A stretch of DNA of 64,000 nucleotides from positions 61,688,713 to 61,752,712 of the forward strand of contig CM069871.1 in the NCBI GenBank assembly GCA_036172665.1, written 5' to 3'. This DNA is from Prosopocoilus inquinatus. Its lineage: Eukaryota; Arthropoda; Insecta; Coleoptera; Lucanidae. The notes beneath the pieces were generated by a model, which was not told the DNA's origin, ran no database searches, and saw only the letters and a program-made list of their open reading frames with translations. A program made the position numbers and the translations under genes. Within the stretch, counting starts at the first letter, position 1; each line of letters opens with the position of its first letter. Positions 24,714-36,221 of the stretch are shown here, piece by piece.

Positions 24714-26569
24714 TATACCGGGTGTCTCAAGATGGGCGGCGATCGGCGGTATATAGCTAACCGGCTTCGGCAAAAAAAAGTTATAGTCAAAGTGATCAAG
24801 AGAAATCCAAAAGAAAATATAATAAGTATCTGAGATGACCGCAAGGGAGCGCAATTAATAGGGCCATCAATAAAAATTAATTTTACTAGCAAAAGTCTCA
24901 AAATGAGCTGCAACTTTGATAGCGTCATTAGAAAGCTGAATTAATTCTGCACAACTTTTATTTTAAACTTATTATCGTATCACCGTCTTTAAGGATAGAA
25001 AAAAACAGTTGATATTTGCTTTAGAAAATATCATAACTTCTGTACTCTTCATCAAAAATTAATGAACTTCGACTTATTTGAAAGGAAATTTTAAGTTGAT
25101 TTAAAGTTTCTATTCAACGAATACGGCTAATTTGCCATAAAGTACTTAGAAGGCACTGTTTGCGAAAGTATTAGTTTCTCAGTTTTTCAAAAAAGAAATG
25201 AATGAAAAGGTGTAATTGCAATAATTAATTACAAAGCCTACAAAATGGTGAACATTGTGCTGAAAATCAGAAATGATTATTTTGTTTCGTTCTCGAGTTA
25301 TTATCAAATATGTTTATTCATTAATGATATTAGTGGAAGGAGAAAGTTCAAACAATGCTATCGAGTAATACTTTTAAGGGTAAGGATAAATAATGCCTAC
25401 AGAAGTTTTTATTAATGTTAGGATATTACAAATTTAGAAGCATTTAAATGAAATGGTTTTTGGAACAGAGAATATTTAAACATAAGAATATAACAACAAA
25501 TAGAACAACAAGAATAATTCAAACACTAAATAAAAGCAATGAACAATAATCATGCACAATGATCAACAAAGTTTCACTGTGCTGCTATACATTTTTATTG
25601 TTCGCATAGAGTTGTGTAGAAATTATTATTGATATCCTTACGGATAGTAAACGCCTATTTCGAAATGAAACCAGACCTTCAATCATTGCTGATTACAATG
25701 TATTTCCTAAATGTTCAAAATGCTTTCCATCATTTAATATTTTATTCTTCATTACTTTTATTTAGTGCCAGTGTTTTCTTCATTTATGTGTTTGTTAACT
25801 GTATTGTTCTTTTGTTTAAAAAATAGGCTCTCAAAAACAACTACATGCATTTAAACAGATTAATGTCTTTTTATTTACCTCAAAATGAAAAGTGTTAGTC
25901 GATAGCATTTGTTTGACCTTTTGAATTCGTTTTTATCTTTAATTAATAGACTCATTTGGTAATAACTCGATAAGAAGAAGAACTCGAAAAGAGTTATCAA
26001 TTTCGAGCTTCTACCAAAAAGTTCTCCTGATTAGATGCTTTGTAATTACTGTAAAAGAAATACGCCTTTCGTTTTAATTTTTTTTTTGGAAAACCAGATA
26101 AAACCATTACTTTTGTTAATAGCGTCCTCTAACTAACTAATTTATAACAAAGTAGCCGGAGTCGTTGAATAGAAACTTTAAATCGGTTTAAAACTGCCTT
26201 TCAAACGAGCCGAAGTTCGTTAATTTCTGATAAAGACTACAGAAGTTATGAGTAAGTAATTCAACTGTTTTCTCCACCATTATTAACAGCGATACGATAA
26301 TGAGTCCAAAATAAAAATTGCGTAAAATTAATTCAGTTTTCTAATGGTGCTATCAAAGCTATACCTTATTCTGAGACTTTTGTTAGTAAAATGAATTTTT
26401 ATCGTTAAGCCCATTAATTGCGCCCCCGCACGGTCAACTCAGATACTCAAGAATATTTTCTTTGAATTTCTTCTGGTCACTTTGACAATATTTTCTTTCT
26501 CCCGAAGCTGTAGGTATTACGATTAGCTATATACCGCCGGTTGCCGTCCATCTTGAGACATCCGGTATA
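24714..26569. mobile_element. Long-TIR element, 1.86 kb, about 600-bp inverted repeats
   Basis: The left end TATACCGGGTGTCTCAAGATGG is mirrored on the right (CCATCTTGAGACATCCGGTATA). Alignable inverted similarity continues inward to about 25330 on the left and 25940 on the right, including GGCGGTATATAGCTAA, AAAGTTTCTATTCAACGA and TAATTACAAAGC blocks, at roughly 70-75% identity by eye. Only about 600 bp in the centre is unpaired and it holds no recognised gene. The ends resemble the IS630/mariner-type elements at 14.7, 44.5 and 63.4 kb. Confidence 0.85.
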
Positions 26570-26869
26570 TCTTTGGATTTGGGACTCAATTTTAACTAAC
26601 TATATGCCACACATAGGGCCGATTGTAGAGTGCTCTCGATTTAAAGAAAAAAATTAAACTTATGGGAACTTACATTAATGATTTTTATATTTTTAAATAA
26701 ACCTAATTGAAAAGTTCTTCATTCTGCAACATATTACAGAAAGACGAGCTCGAAGAAGGAAAGTTCTGAGCAATTTGAATGCAAGCGACGCAAGCCAATC
26801 TGCATATTTAACTCAGTTAGTGCGCATACCGTAACTAGTTCATCGTAAATCAATGTGACCTTAATTTCT

Positions 26870-27500
26870 TGGTTGGTCGATGTTAAAAACGGCCGGCGCG
26901 CGTTCGTGAAAAACTCAGTTTCACTGGCGTGTAATTTTCACGGCCCCGACCCGATATTACTTCTCGCTTTGACGGATTTAACGATGCACTCCAGTTACTC
27001 CTAATTGGATAGTAATTGGAACCGGGATGGAACTTTGACTCCATCGATGGATATAAACGTGTAAGTCCCTTTCTGTAATGGCTAGGGCCGTCTTAATAAT
27101 CCCGTGTGCGCTATTACTTGGCCACCCCTTTTCCTGTCAATTTATTCCGGTCGTTTCCGTTCGTTCGGTCGGACGAATTAACAATCCGTGCGCAATAGTT
27201 TTCTTTGCGCCATATCTGGAGTGAAATCGGATTTTTTTTCTGTTGCGACAGCGTTTTACAATTCAAACTATCCAGTCATAAATTGCATTCCGCTGGGCCG
27301 TATTAGGGAAATTGACAAGTCGGGCGCGCGTAGCGGTTCACTGAATTCCGCAACGCCGGACGAAACTGTGACGAGTGTGTGGTAATAATGCCGTTGCACT
27401 TTCATCGATGTCACTCATCGCGAATGATCATCTGGAATTGCTGGAATGTGGTCTGCACCAACTTGCCGCATTCTTTCGGATGAAATGGTAAGGCGCGGTG
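26870..27500. promoter_or_regulatory. GC-richer island with homeodomain-like sites, candidate enhancer or promoter
   Basis: This stretch is clearly richer in G+C and CpG than the rest (for example CGGCCGGCGCGCG at about 26890) and contains several TAATTGG/CTAATTGG cores near 27000-27020. No coding frame stands out. It is followed by decayed LINE sequence. The regulatory role is inference from composition only; an unrecognised first exon is possible. Confidence 0.3.
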
Positions 27501-27827
27501 CGCCGTTTTGGAAACTTAATTTCTACTTTGTCTTCGTTTTTACATACGCAGAAAAAATTTGTAAATCATAGGCTATCAAAGGAAAGAGTTAAGAGAAACA
27601 TTTCATCGTAGATTCCACAAATGATCGCAGGCAACACTACTCAAATGGCTCTGCAAGTCTTGCTAAAGTGGCTCTGGAAGTCTTGCTAGATATGCCTCCA
27701 CTTCAATTCCAGGTGCAGAGCGAGGATATGCAAGCTTCCTTGAGATTCACCCGGACTAGGAGATTTAAACCAAGTGGCCGCACAGGAAGGACATCTGAGA
27801 ATACTAGATCTTTAGCAGCCAGATATA

Positions 27828-28870
27828 CCGTGTCGTCAATTGAATTCCTCATTAAAGTGGGCTATGATCACTTGGTCGCAAAACAGGGAGCGGAGCAGCT
27901 AAGAAAAGGACTGCAATCTGCATTGAAGATGTTCGGGATCGAATGGAACACTCTCCCAAGAAATCTATTGCGAAACTTTCGCAAGAAGTTCAGCTATCAG
28001 TGGGAACATGTCACACTATTCTTAAAAAAGACTTTAAGCTTTATCCATATAAGATTCAAGCAGTCCACGAACTCAGGCCAGTAGATTTTCACAGAAGAAC
28101 AGAATATTGTCAGTGGTTTCTTGATAACTTAAACAAGGACGACATTCTTGACAAGTGTTTCTTTTCCGATGAGGCCTGGTTTCATCTCTCAGGGTATTTA
28201 AATAAACAGAATACGAGAATATGGTCAGCAGAAAATCTCCATGAATTTGTGGAAACTCCATTACATCATTTAAAAATTGGTGTTTGGCTAGCAGTGTCAA
28301 GAAGGCGTATCATCGGACCAATATTTTTTAACGACTCAGTAACTGCTAAAAGATCCCGAAATGAGTTATTAGAACCTTTCATTAATCAACTACATGATGA
28401 TGAACTTACAGAAGGGTTTTTTCAGCAAGACAATGCTAGTGCCCACACAGCTCATCAAACAATGACTTTCCTGCAGCAGTTTTTCGATAATCGGATTGTG
28501 AATTTTCCTGCAAGGTCTCCGGATCTCACAATTATGGATTACTTCATTTATCCACACATGAAAAACACAGTTTTTAGAACTACGCGTCACACAATCGAAG
28601 AACTTCGTGCGGGCATTACAGATGTGTGTGCTAACATAACCCCAGAACACTTAGCAAACGGGTTTGAAAACATGAAACGCAGAGTACGCTTATGTATTCA
28701 AGCTGAAGGAGAGCACTTTGAGCATCCACTTTAAACTTTAATGTTGTGTTTTTATTTGATGTTATGATCAGTACTGACAGTTAATGACAACTGTTTTCTC
28801 TAGAATTGTGTCGCCAACTTCATAAAAAAATCACAGCTCTCTTTAATGAGGAATTCAATTGAAGGCACGG
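27828..28870 (+). mobile_element. IS630/mariner-type transposon, copy 1, 5' internal deletion
   Basis: TA flanks both ends (27826-27827 and 28871-28872). The terminal inverted repeat is CCGTG..GTCAATTGAATT then CCTCATTAAAG on the left, matched by CTTTAATGAGG and AATTCAATTGA on the right. Compared with copy 2 (57096-58378) about 300 bp is missing just inside the left TIR: GGGCTATGAT is joined to CTTGGTCGC, so the N-terminal DNA-binding region of the transposase is gone. It has inserted into a LINE. Confidence 0.9.
27943..28734 (+). CDS. IS630/mariner-type transposase, N-terminally truncated
   Basis: An open frame from an internal ATG runs to a stop just before the right TIR; the same frame is open from about 27866. 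It keeps part of the second helix-turn-helix (KKSIAKLSQEVQLSVG) and the whole catalytic domain. The likely acidic residues are in FFSDEAWF (near residue 76), FQQDNASAHTA (near 162) and DLTIMDYF (near 198), a spacing of about 35 between the last two. It ends AEGEHFEHPL, close to the GGHFEHL tail of the family. Such enzymes cut and paste the element at TA. Without the N-terminal DNA-binding part it is unlikely to act alone. Confidence 0.85.
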   Translation: MEHSPKKSIAKLSQEVQLSVGTCHTILKKDFKLYPYKIQAVHELRPVDFHRRTEYCQWFLDNLNKDDILDKCFFSDEAWFHLSGYLNKQNTRIWSAENLHEFVETPLHHLKIGVWLAVSRRRIIGPIFFNDSVTAKRSRNELLEPFINQLHDDELTEGFFQQDNASAHTAHQTMTFLQQFFDNRIVNFPARSPDLTIMDYFIYPHMKNTVFRTTRHTIEELRAGITDVCANITPEHLANGFENMKRRVRLCIQAEGEHFEHPL

Positions 28871-28979
28871 TATTAGAAAAACCCTCAGACATGATTCCGA
28901 AAGTGTTTGACTGACAGACCTTATGAAGTGAACATTAGTAGCCGCCATATGATCAAAAGCCAAATAGCACACTTAGGCA

Positions 28980-29740
28980 ACAATGTCTCCATGTGGTACA
29001 TGGATGGATCGAAGACTACAAAGGGGACAGCCCAAAATACCAGGCTTTAATAACCTTAGGTACTACCACAACAATCATTCAAGCTGAAGGACTTGCAATA
29101 AATCTATGTGCCTAGGAATGCCTGAGAAGGAACGTAAAATGCAAAAAGATATACATATTGTCTGATAGTCAGGCAACTATAAAGGTATTCGAGGATATTA
29201 TACCGAGTCATTTTCCTTATGGGAATGCAAGCAATCCCTCAAAGAACTAGTTAAGGGCAACAAAATTACAGCAAAATGGATCCCGGTCATGAAAAAATAG
29301 AGGGAAACGAAAAAGCCGATGAACTTGCTCGTACTGGTTCTGAGTCTTCGCCCATAGATCCCTTGCTGTGGTCTGAGCAATACACTGTATAGAAAAGATA
29401 CTGAAAGGTGGATATAAAGGAAGAAAATATCTTACTGGAATAATATTCCAGGTCAAAAATAGTTGTTTATCCATCACTCTGCTCAAAAGCTTCTACTTTT
29501 AACAAAGAATGAATTGAAGACTAGTACAGGTGTTTTCATTGACTATTGCCCTTAACAAAACGGGCTTGGCAGAAAGATAATGTGCAGATTATGTAAATAG
29601 AAAATGCTTTGTACATACTTTGCAAATGCGCAGCCCTGACTGGAGTTCGAATTATTGTTAGCTACTTAAACAATGTGAGTCTGACACCTGATGAAGTAAA
29701 AGCTCAGTTTCTTAGGAACGTCCTGCACTTCGATGGAAAG
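28980..29740 (+). pseudogene. LINE RNase H and C-terminal domain pseudogene
   Basis: RNase H motifs in order are MWYMDGSKTTKG (first Asp, about 28990), AEGLAINLCA (Glu), ILSDSQATIKVFED (Asp) and PGHEKIEGNEKADELAR (His/Asp, about 29285-29330). A cysteine-rich tail LYILCKCAALTGVRI (about 29610-29655) follows. In intact elements this domain removes RNA from the hybrid made during insertion. Several in-frame stops interrupt it, for example in the block between the first Asp and the Glu. Confidence 0.75.
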
Positions 29741-29780
29741 GTAGGGTTTCTAGGAAATCTGAAGAACAGATCAATTTGTT

Positions 29781-30651
29781 CGCAGTTCTGTGAGACTACT
29801 CAAGAGCCCTTCGACCCCTCAATACAATACGATGATCACACACTTACTCCTTCCAATGTTTTTCCTTATTGCCTTAAGGCTATACTTATAGAATTTCTTC
29901 GGTAAGTTTAAATTCTACCGTTTTTTTTATAAGTATTCGTCTAAAGGAAGAGGCCATCTGTGAAAGTGCTTTCTTAATTTAGAAAAGATATAATTATTAC
30001 TCTTTACCAAGTCCGCAGTATAGGGTGGATGTTCCGTCTCTATACTAGGTGTCCACTTTGATTACACACCACAGGGGTTTCAGTGCAACTTTTTGAAATT
30101 GTAAATTCTTGTTTCCCTATTGAAGTTATTGTTCCAAAACCCAGCATACTAGATGCAGGCTTGGATTTTACGTTCAGTAGTAACTAACATCCGTTAGGTT
30201 ATTTCTTCTTAACGCCGTTTTAGTTCAGTGGTTAGAACGTTCGACGCGGTACCAAACTTCGAAAATGACAGAATTTTTCCGCCTTCCTGTTAGGGTTTCT
30301 TGTATTAATTTATTTAAGACAGCACTAACACACCCTTTCCCTTTATATTCCAATAGTAGCACTACCTGATTGTTTTGCTTCTGATTGCACCTTACCGTAA
30401 TTGGAATCAATTGAGAGGTAGATCGGTGAAAAAATCTTCAGCTATTGTTTCTAAAATACTCGTTTAATGCTAAGTAATATTGGTAAGAAACTTCTGTTAT
30501 AGGTTCGGACGTTGTTTAGCAGTAAATGGCGAAGTGAGCAATTGGGTGGTATTTATTAATTTATAAATAAACTTTTCTGAATATTGTACATATCTCTTTT
30601 TATGTGTTCATTCTTGTTACAAAATTTTTAAAATCGGCCAATCTTGTCGAG
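29781..30651. other. Intergenic, SINE fragment, otherwise nothing seen
   Basis: AT-rich DNA after the LINE fragment. The only recognisable item is an A-box-like tRNA fragment at about 30212-30255. Confidence 0.5.
30212..30255 (+). mobile_element. 5' fragment of a tRNA-derived SINE
   Basis: TAGTTCAGTGGTTAGAACG matches a tRNA D-arm with an RNA polymerase III A box, followed by an anticodon-arm-like stretch. No good B box follows, so this is a truncated or decayed SINE. Confidence 0.5.
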
Positions 30652-30975
30652 TATAGTCGGGCCGCCGAAGAAACGGAGTAATAAAACTGCGTGATATACA
30701 CGTGATTGCTGTTTCTGTGAGCTAAGTACCGACAGATTTACACTAGCCTACAATGTCGGTCACACTGCAGAGTAACAACGAGGTCATATTTCCAGTAGTT
30801 CGTATTTTTCCTATTTTTAACAAATTGGCGTTATTATTAGTCTTTCTTAAGACTTAATATTTGAATAAAATAGTGGTAAGTGGTAATTTCTGGTGTTTGA
30901 TGTAAATACGGCTTTCCGTGTCGGTGTCACAAGAGCAGCGCGTGATCACTCCGTTTCTTCGGCGGCCCGACTATA
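30652..30975. mobile_element. MITE, about 324 bp, 27-bp TIRs
   Basis: The left end TATAGTCGGGCCGCCGAAGA continues AACGGAGT and is mirrored at the right end (ACTCCGTTTCTTCGGCGG then CCCGACTATA). The outermost TATA makes a TA duplication likely. The interior has no gene. Confidence 0.85.
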
Positions 30976-31572
30976 GAAGTTTGCCTGCTTAATCAAAACA
31001 GCGGTATTAAATAATGTCCGCGTACTTAATTTTTTTATTTTTTATTTTTTGAAAGTGAAAAACACACCAAAGTTGTCTTAGGTGATGCATAACATAAGGC
31101 TCTGTATTATGTCGTTTAATGCTTTATCTTATATTTGATAGGAAAGCAGGAATTTAGAAATTGACAATAATTGTAATGAAATTCATGTGGTACATAATGA
31201 AAGTGGACAACCGATATAAAGCATTATTTCTGGGGCTTGGAGACGTCTGTAGACTCTGCGATTGTGGAATTGTGCAATGCTGGGGTCCTTTTTGCTATTT
31301 CGCTCTCTTTGTTTCCTTATAAACTTCTTATGCTATTGTGATTCGGAAGCCTCAAACAACCAAAAACACCATATTTATCCTTCAGTTTTCCTGATGAACT
31401 TAGCGTTCTTGATTTTTTTGGCGGCGGAAATTCCTCGTGGGACAATTCCACTTCGTCGATGGGTCCCAGTGATGCATCTTCATCTCATCATCCGTCATCT
31501 CTGGTGCCAGTCGAAGCCCTCAAGTTTTCCTCACACATTTGTAAACAACTTGGGAATTCAACTTGTTCGTTC

Positions 31573-31716
31573 CTAAAAATTCTTCAATACTGGAGCTTCT
31601 GATATCCCTGCTTCAGCGGTAATCACAGGAACCCTTCTTAGATCTGCTAAGAAGACCATTTCCTCATCTCTGTTCATTGGTTCTTGCTTCATGAGGTCTT
31701 CGGTATCTTGGCTCAT
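31573..31716 (-). CDS. 47-codon ORF with coding-like composition, function unknown
   Basis: The frame begins MSQDTEDLMKQEPMNRDEEM and ends EAPVLKNF. It is rich in acidic and helix-forming residues and poor in the Phe/Leu/Ile/Lys bias of random AT-rich frames here. It sits 47 bp from the mariner end at 31764. It may be a fragment of a host exon or an older transposon gene; sequence beyond the stop remains coding-like in another frame (for example APEMTDDEMKMHHWDP, about 31440-31490). Confidence 0.3.
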   Translation of the reverse strand: MSQDTEDLMKQEPMNRDEEMVFLADLRRVPVITAEAGISEAPVLKNF

Positions 31717-31763
31717 TAGAACAAAATGTTTACCGTAAAATATGTCGAGGTGTTTTCTTTATA

Positions 31764-33053
31764 CGTGGGCTGCAGGAAAAGTTTCTGGAAACGGTATGAA
31801 AAAACGCATATGAAATTTGGTAAACGGCCTTATTGTTTTTCGAAGTATTCGCCTTTGACGTCAATACACTTTTGCATACGCTCGAACCAATTTCTAAAGC
31901 ATGTTTTCCACTCTAAAGATGGTACCTCAGAAACCAGTGTCCGGAATGTTTCAACCGCTGCTTCAGCCGATGAAAATCGCTCACCACGCATTTTATTTTT
32001 GATATTTGGGAACAAGAAGAAATCATTAGGTGATAAACCAGGTGAATATGGACAATGAGTCATTAATTCAACACTTTTGTTGGACAAAAAATCAACTGTT
32101 CGGCGGGCTGAGTGAGAGTTGGCGTTGTCATGATGGAGAGTAATTCGTCGATTTCGATTGTTTCTTCATATTTGATCGATAACTTCCGGCAAACAAATTG
32201 TAGTATACCAATCAGCATTCAAGGTTTTTCGATCCTCTAAAGCCACGGTTGTCCTGTCCAGTTAAACCAAAGAAACAAGCAATCATTTGTTTCGCAGCAC
32301 TGCATGAACGGACAACTTTTGTTGGTTTTGGTTCATTTTGAAATACCCAAACGGTAGATTGTTGTTTACTTTTTGGCTCGTACGAAAAGATCTACGTTTC
32401 GTCACCAGTAACGATGTTATAAACTAAATACGAACGACCTCCATTGAATTTCTTGAGCATTTCTTCGCACCATTTGACACGGCCCTGCTTTTGCGCTTGT
32501 GTTAAATTGTGTGGGATCCAACGACTGCAAAGCTTTCGTACGTTCAAATGATCATGCAAAATATGGTGTATTGCTTTCATGTCAATGCGTAAGGATGCTT
32601 GAATCTCACGGTATGTCACATGTCGATCTCGCTCAAGCATTTCACGCGCAGCATCTACATTAGTGGCAACAACAGATGTTGATGGACGACCTTCACGAAA
32701 TTCGTCACTGAGAGAGGTACGTCCACGCTGGAATTCGGAAAACCAATTATAAACACTGCTCTTTGATGGTGCTTCATCTCCAAAAGCTAAATGAAGCCGA
32801 TCGAGGCATTGTTTCGGCGTTAGACCACATTTGAAATCGTAAAAAATCATGGCACAAAAATTTTCTCTCGAGATTTCCATGTTTCCACAAAATTACTTTT
32901 TCTCAAATGCTGTGCAAACAAAACTAGTTCACTTGGATAGGAACTGTCAATAGAATTATAGGCGAGAAACGTAAAATTTTTCAAATATGACAGTTGATAA
33001 ACGCTAACAATTCTAGACCTACTAGATTCCAAAAAATTTTCCAGCAGCCCACG
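31764..33053 (-). mobile_element. Full-length mariner (1290 bp), inactive
   Basis: TA duplications at 31762-31763 and 33054-33055. The left end CGTGGGCTGCAGGAAAAG and right end TTTTCCAGCAGCCCACG are inverted repeats of about 28 bp with a few mismatches. The length is typical of mariner. The transposase lies on the minus strand. Confidence 0.92.
31830..32880 (-). pseudogene. Mariner (DD34D) transposase pseudogene
   Basis: Starts MEISRENFCAMIFYDFKCG. The N-terminal paired-like HTH region holds SVYNWFSEFQRGRTSLSDE and the linker EGRPSTSV. The conserved TGDET is followed by TAG (32392-32394) where a Trp codon is expected. The catalytic region continues in shifted frames: HHDNANSHSARRTV holds the second Asp and SPGLSPNDFFLFP holds the third, exactly 34 residues between them. 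The usual SPD is SPG here. It ends KGEYFEKQ at 31830. At least one nonsense mutation and two frameshifts make it inactive. Confidence 0.9.
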
Positions 33054-33055
33054 TA

Positions 33056-36000
33056 CATGTACCGCCGACGACATAATATTAAATATTTCTTTAAATTCCT
33101 GTTTGGTTCTAGTTATGTATGTTTAATTTACGCACGCACTGTTTGATGTCTTCGGTTATAAATTAATTCCTCCTATTCACAGACAGATTATTCAAATACA
33201 TTTGACCAATCAGGATCCTTTTGCTAATTTTAATTAACACTCAAAATTTCTTGGACGTGTTCGTTTGCATCTACTTAATTATGTAGTGATTTACTTATCC
33301 GAGTAGCGTGTCATTTTTACTTTTACTATTAACAGTTTATTATTTATTGACCTGTTCTTATCTGCTAAATCTTAAGAGATAGGAGTAGTAAATAACGGAA
33401 AATAAATCAAAAGCATTTTACTTTTAACATAGAAATTAGTTTAAGCCAATAAGGGAGAATTTTGTTTATTTCGATCGAATTTTCTAGACTAAGATTAAGG
33501 GCCTTGGAAGATTTGCTTAAAAAACAATTACATTCGACTCTACTTATAATCTTTTGAATGGCACTTGAAGTGACAAGCGAAGGCATTGCTCCTGAACTCA
33601 TTCGTAATCTGCTAATCTCTTTAGGAAAGTAGTATTGCACTCTCGGATGCTTCTTTTAAATAGTTTAGGCAGTTCTTGATGCAGTCTTAATTGTCAGGTG
33701 TTTAATACAGACTGTAAATTATTGGGTGCTTTCTTAATTTAAAAATTTGACCGTCCTTATCACTACGGTAACATATGACTAGTGTTTCTTTTTCTACCCG
33801 ACTGCCTGACTTCTAGTTACGCCACTGCGCGCAACGCAAATAGAAACTCAAACAGTGCAAAAAAGAATACATTTTATATTTCTGAAGTCAAATTCAAAAT
33901 TAAATTGCAAATCAGATGGGATAAAGCGGCTTTTGTTCTTATACATAAAATATCTTTTCTTTACTTTTGTAACCACGAAGGGAGCCCTTTGATTGAACGG
34001 AGCACCGGGCTGTAGCCCATAAAGACCATGCCTAAATCCGCCCCTGAACACAGAGGAATAATTGCACTTTCCTATTGTCACTTCTGTCAAATTGACAATG
34101 TAAATACACTGTTACGTCAGCGATTTCAATGTCATAAAAGTGCGGTGTCATTTCAAATACGCGGTATTATAGTGCATTTCAATATGACTGAAAAAATTTA
34201 AATATGTTATTACGGTTCTCGTTTTCTAAAAGCTTATAAAAATTATTAGCTGTATTGTCCCTGAGGATTAACCGAAATATTTCGTCCGCACACATTAAAA
34301 TAAAATAAATAAAATATGGAATATTAACATTTCGACTGCCTAGAATAAGGGTGTCCTAACTCCATTTTCTTGCAAAAATGTGATGTATATTTAGAAAGGC
34401 ACAGACCTTTTATGCTTGTCCCAACTCCTTAAAATTTTATTTTCGTCATTGTCCTATGTTCCTTAGAACCATTTAGCTTAGTTTCATAATGTTTAACAAT
34501 CCTGCTGTTAAATTTTCATAAACGGAGTTAGAACGCTCTTATTCTAAGCTAGCGATTTATAGCGGCTGATAATTTCTTAAAGCTTTTGAAATACAAGAAT
34601 TCCGAGTGAGTAAGTCATTAAGATTATTATGGATTCCCGAATATCCGGCCGAACGCAATCTGTTTTATGACCATAACAGGATTTCAGTTATTTTACGACC
34701 TTCAATTATATTGAAAAGAACTATACTAGTAACCTTGAAACTTTTTTCCGTTCCCGTATAGATACGAGTATATCAATCGTTAAATGCAATAAAACTCACT
34801 TAAGATTGATTTGTATTGAAAGGTATTTAACGTGTCAGAGGAAGAGAGCGTCTTCAATCATTACCGTTTAAAATGAACTTCCCTTTGAAAGCTTTTAGTA
34901 GTTATTTAACGTTTAAAGTTGTTTTTCGTCGTGCAAGTACTTACAGCCATTATTACAACCATTACGTAGAAACAAGCGTGTTTTCCAATCAAGAGTAAGT
35001 AACGTAACTTATAGGGAGAGAGAGAGTATGTTAAAAATTCTGTACCATCAGATTTGGAAATTTGCCCTGGAATGTATCATCTATTAATCACAGGCGTTCA
35101 AACGTGATGGATGGATGTGCTTAAAGCTCGAAGAAAAAGAGAAAAACCAAATCCTGTTTCTAAACGGGAATCAACGAATTCTAAGTCAATATTTATTTTG
35201 GAATAAATCACAAATTCCTTGTTGATTAATTTGTTTCCTGAAGTTTCGTGTCGTGTCAACTCACTTTATAGAATAAAACAAAACAAATGCTTTTGCTTGA
35301 ATTTTTTAAAGAAACCTGTTTGTAGAGTCTGAAGTTTAAAAAAAAATTGTTTGAACGAATGTCTCACTCGTCTTATACTACCTAAGCACACACATATCTA
35401 AAAGACCGTAGCTGATAAAAAAAAAGTATTTAGTAATTAACATTGATTGAACCTTCTGCGACTTAATGAATTTAAATGACATCATGAGAGTTCTGGTGTA
35501 GAGGTAATTAAAACTAACATGTTTCAATTAAATAATACATAAATCAGGACATTGTCTTCCTTCATTTTTCAATTCATGCTATTACTATATATATGTATAT
35601 ATAACTTCCTAAATAAACGAAACTAATAATCTCCGCAGTTTTAATAAATAAAATCAATAAGAACCATCGAGTCTTAATTAACGAGTTATCCAGAATTTTT
35701 TTTCTGTCGATTTGTTTCTATTTACGATAACGACCAACTATTTTCGTGAATGACACTCTCGATAACTCTTCCCTAACGAGAGATTAACTGACGATAGAGA
35801 TTAACCAAATATTTACTGACGACCCACGCGATACTGTTGTTATTACCACATACACAAATAACGGCCGGCTTCCGCATTGCATAATCCTTTCGACATTGAA
35901 AAAGATCTGATAACTCTTTTAAAGCTGATAATAATGAACGACTACGAGTGCAGATACTGCTCCGTAATCGTAAATTTTGCTTACGTAATGTTTCACTTAA

Positions 36001-36221
36001 TACCTAGCATCACAAGAATGTACATGATTTTGCCTTGAAGTGCGTTTTCTTTTCTTCTAGTCTTTTGCATTCCTTCGCGGACGAATTCCTTTGATTTCAA
36101 TTATGTTATTGCACTACTAAGATTATAAGGGCCGGCATTTCAGTAATGGATTAACTTTAACTGTGGTTTATTCCCGTTGGTTCAATAATTAATTTGTAGG
36201 TTTAAAGTTAATCCATCAAAC
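33056..36221. other. Intergenic; one hAT-like end, no gene seen
   Basis: AT-rich DNA. The only element signal is the hAT-like end at 33980-34046. The stretch 35700-36000 is somewhat richer in CpG and tandem GATAAC/GATTAAC words, but no gene or clear regulatory unit is identified. Confidence 0.5.
33980..34046. mobile_element. Single end of a hAT-type element
   Basis: Reading the minus strand from 34046, the sequence begins CAGGGGCGGATTTAGGCATG and continues with GGGCTACAGCCC. This is the common CAGGGGCGGATTTAG end of insect hAT-type elements. No matching second end was seen. Confidence 0.5.

Larger units (their letters stand above)
27563..29780 (+). mobile_element. RNase-H-bearing LINE fragment, split by an IS630-like insertion
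   Basis: The left part (about 27563-27825) encodes the post-RT region with KVALEVLLDMPPLQFQVQSE. The right part (about 28880-29780) encodes RNase H and the C-terminal zinc-knuckle-like region. The 1043-bp transposon at 27828-28870 separates them. RNase H and the ALEVLLDMPPL motif point to the I/R1/LOA-like group rather than CR1. Multiple stops show decay. The 5' RT part is missing. Confidence 0.75.

Noticed and set aside
28073..28650. Antisense ORFs of 75 and 86 codons on the minus strand
   Set aside because: They are shadows of the transposase frame on the plus strand. The same applies to the minus-strand frames at 57638-57947.
31262..31576. 104-codon plus-strand ORF
   Set aside because: Composition looks like the complement of a coding-like minus-strand region, and no domain is recognised on the plus strand.
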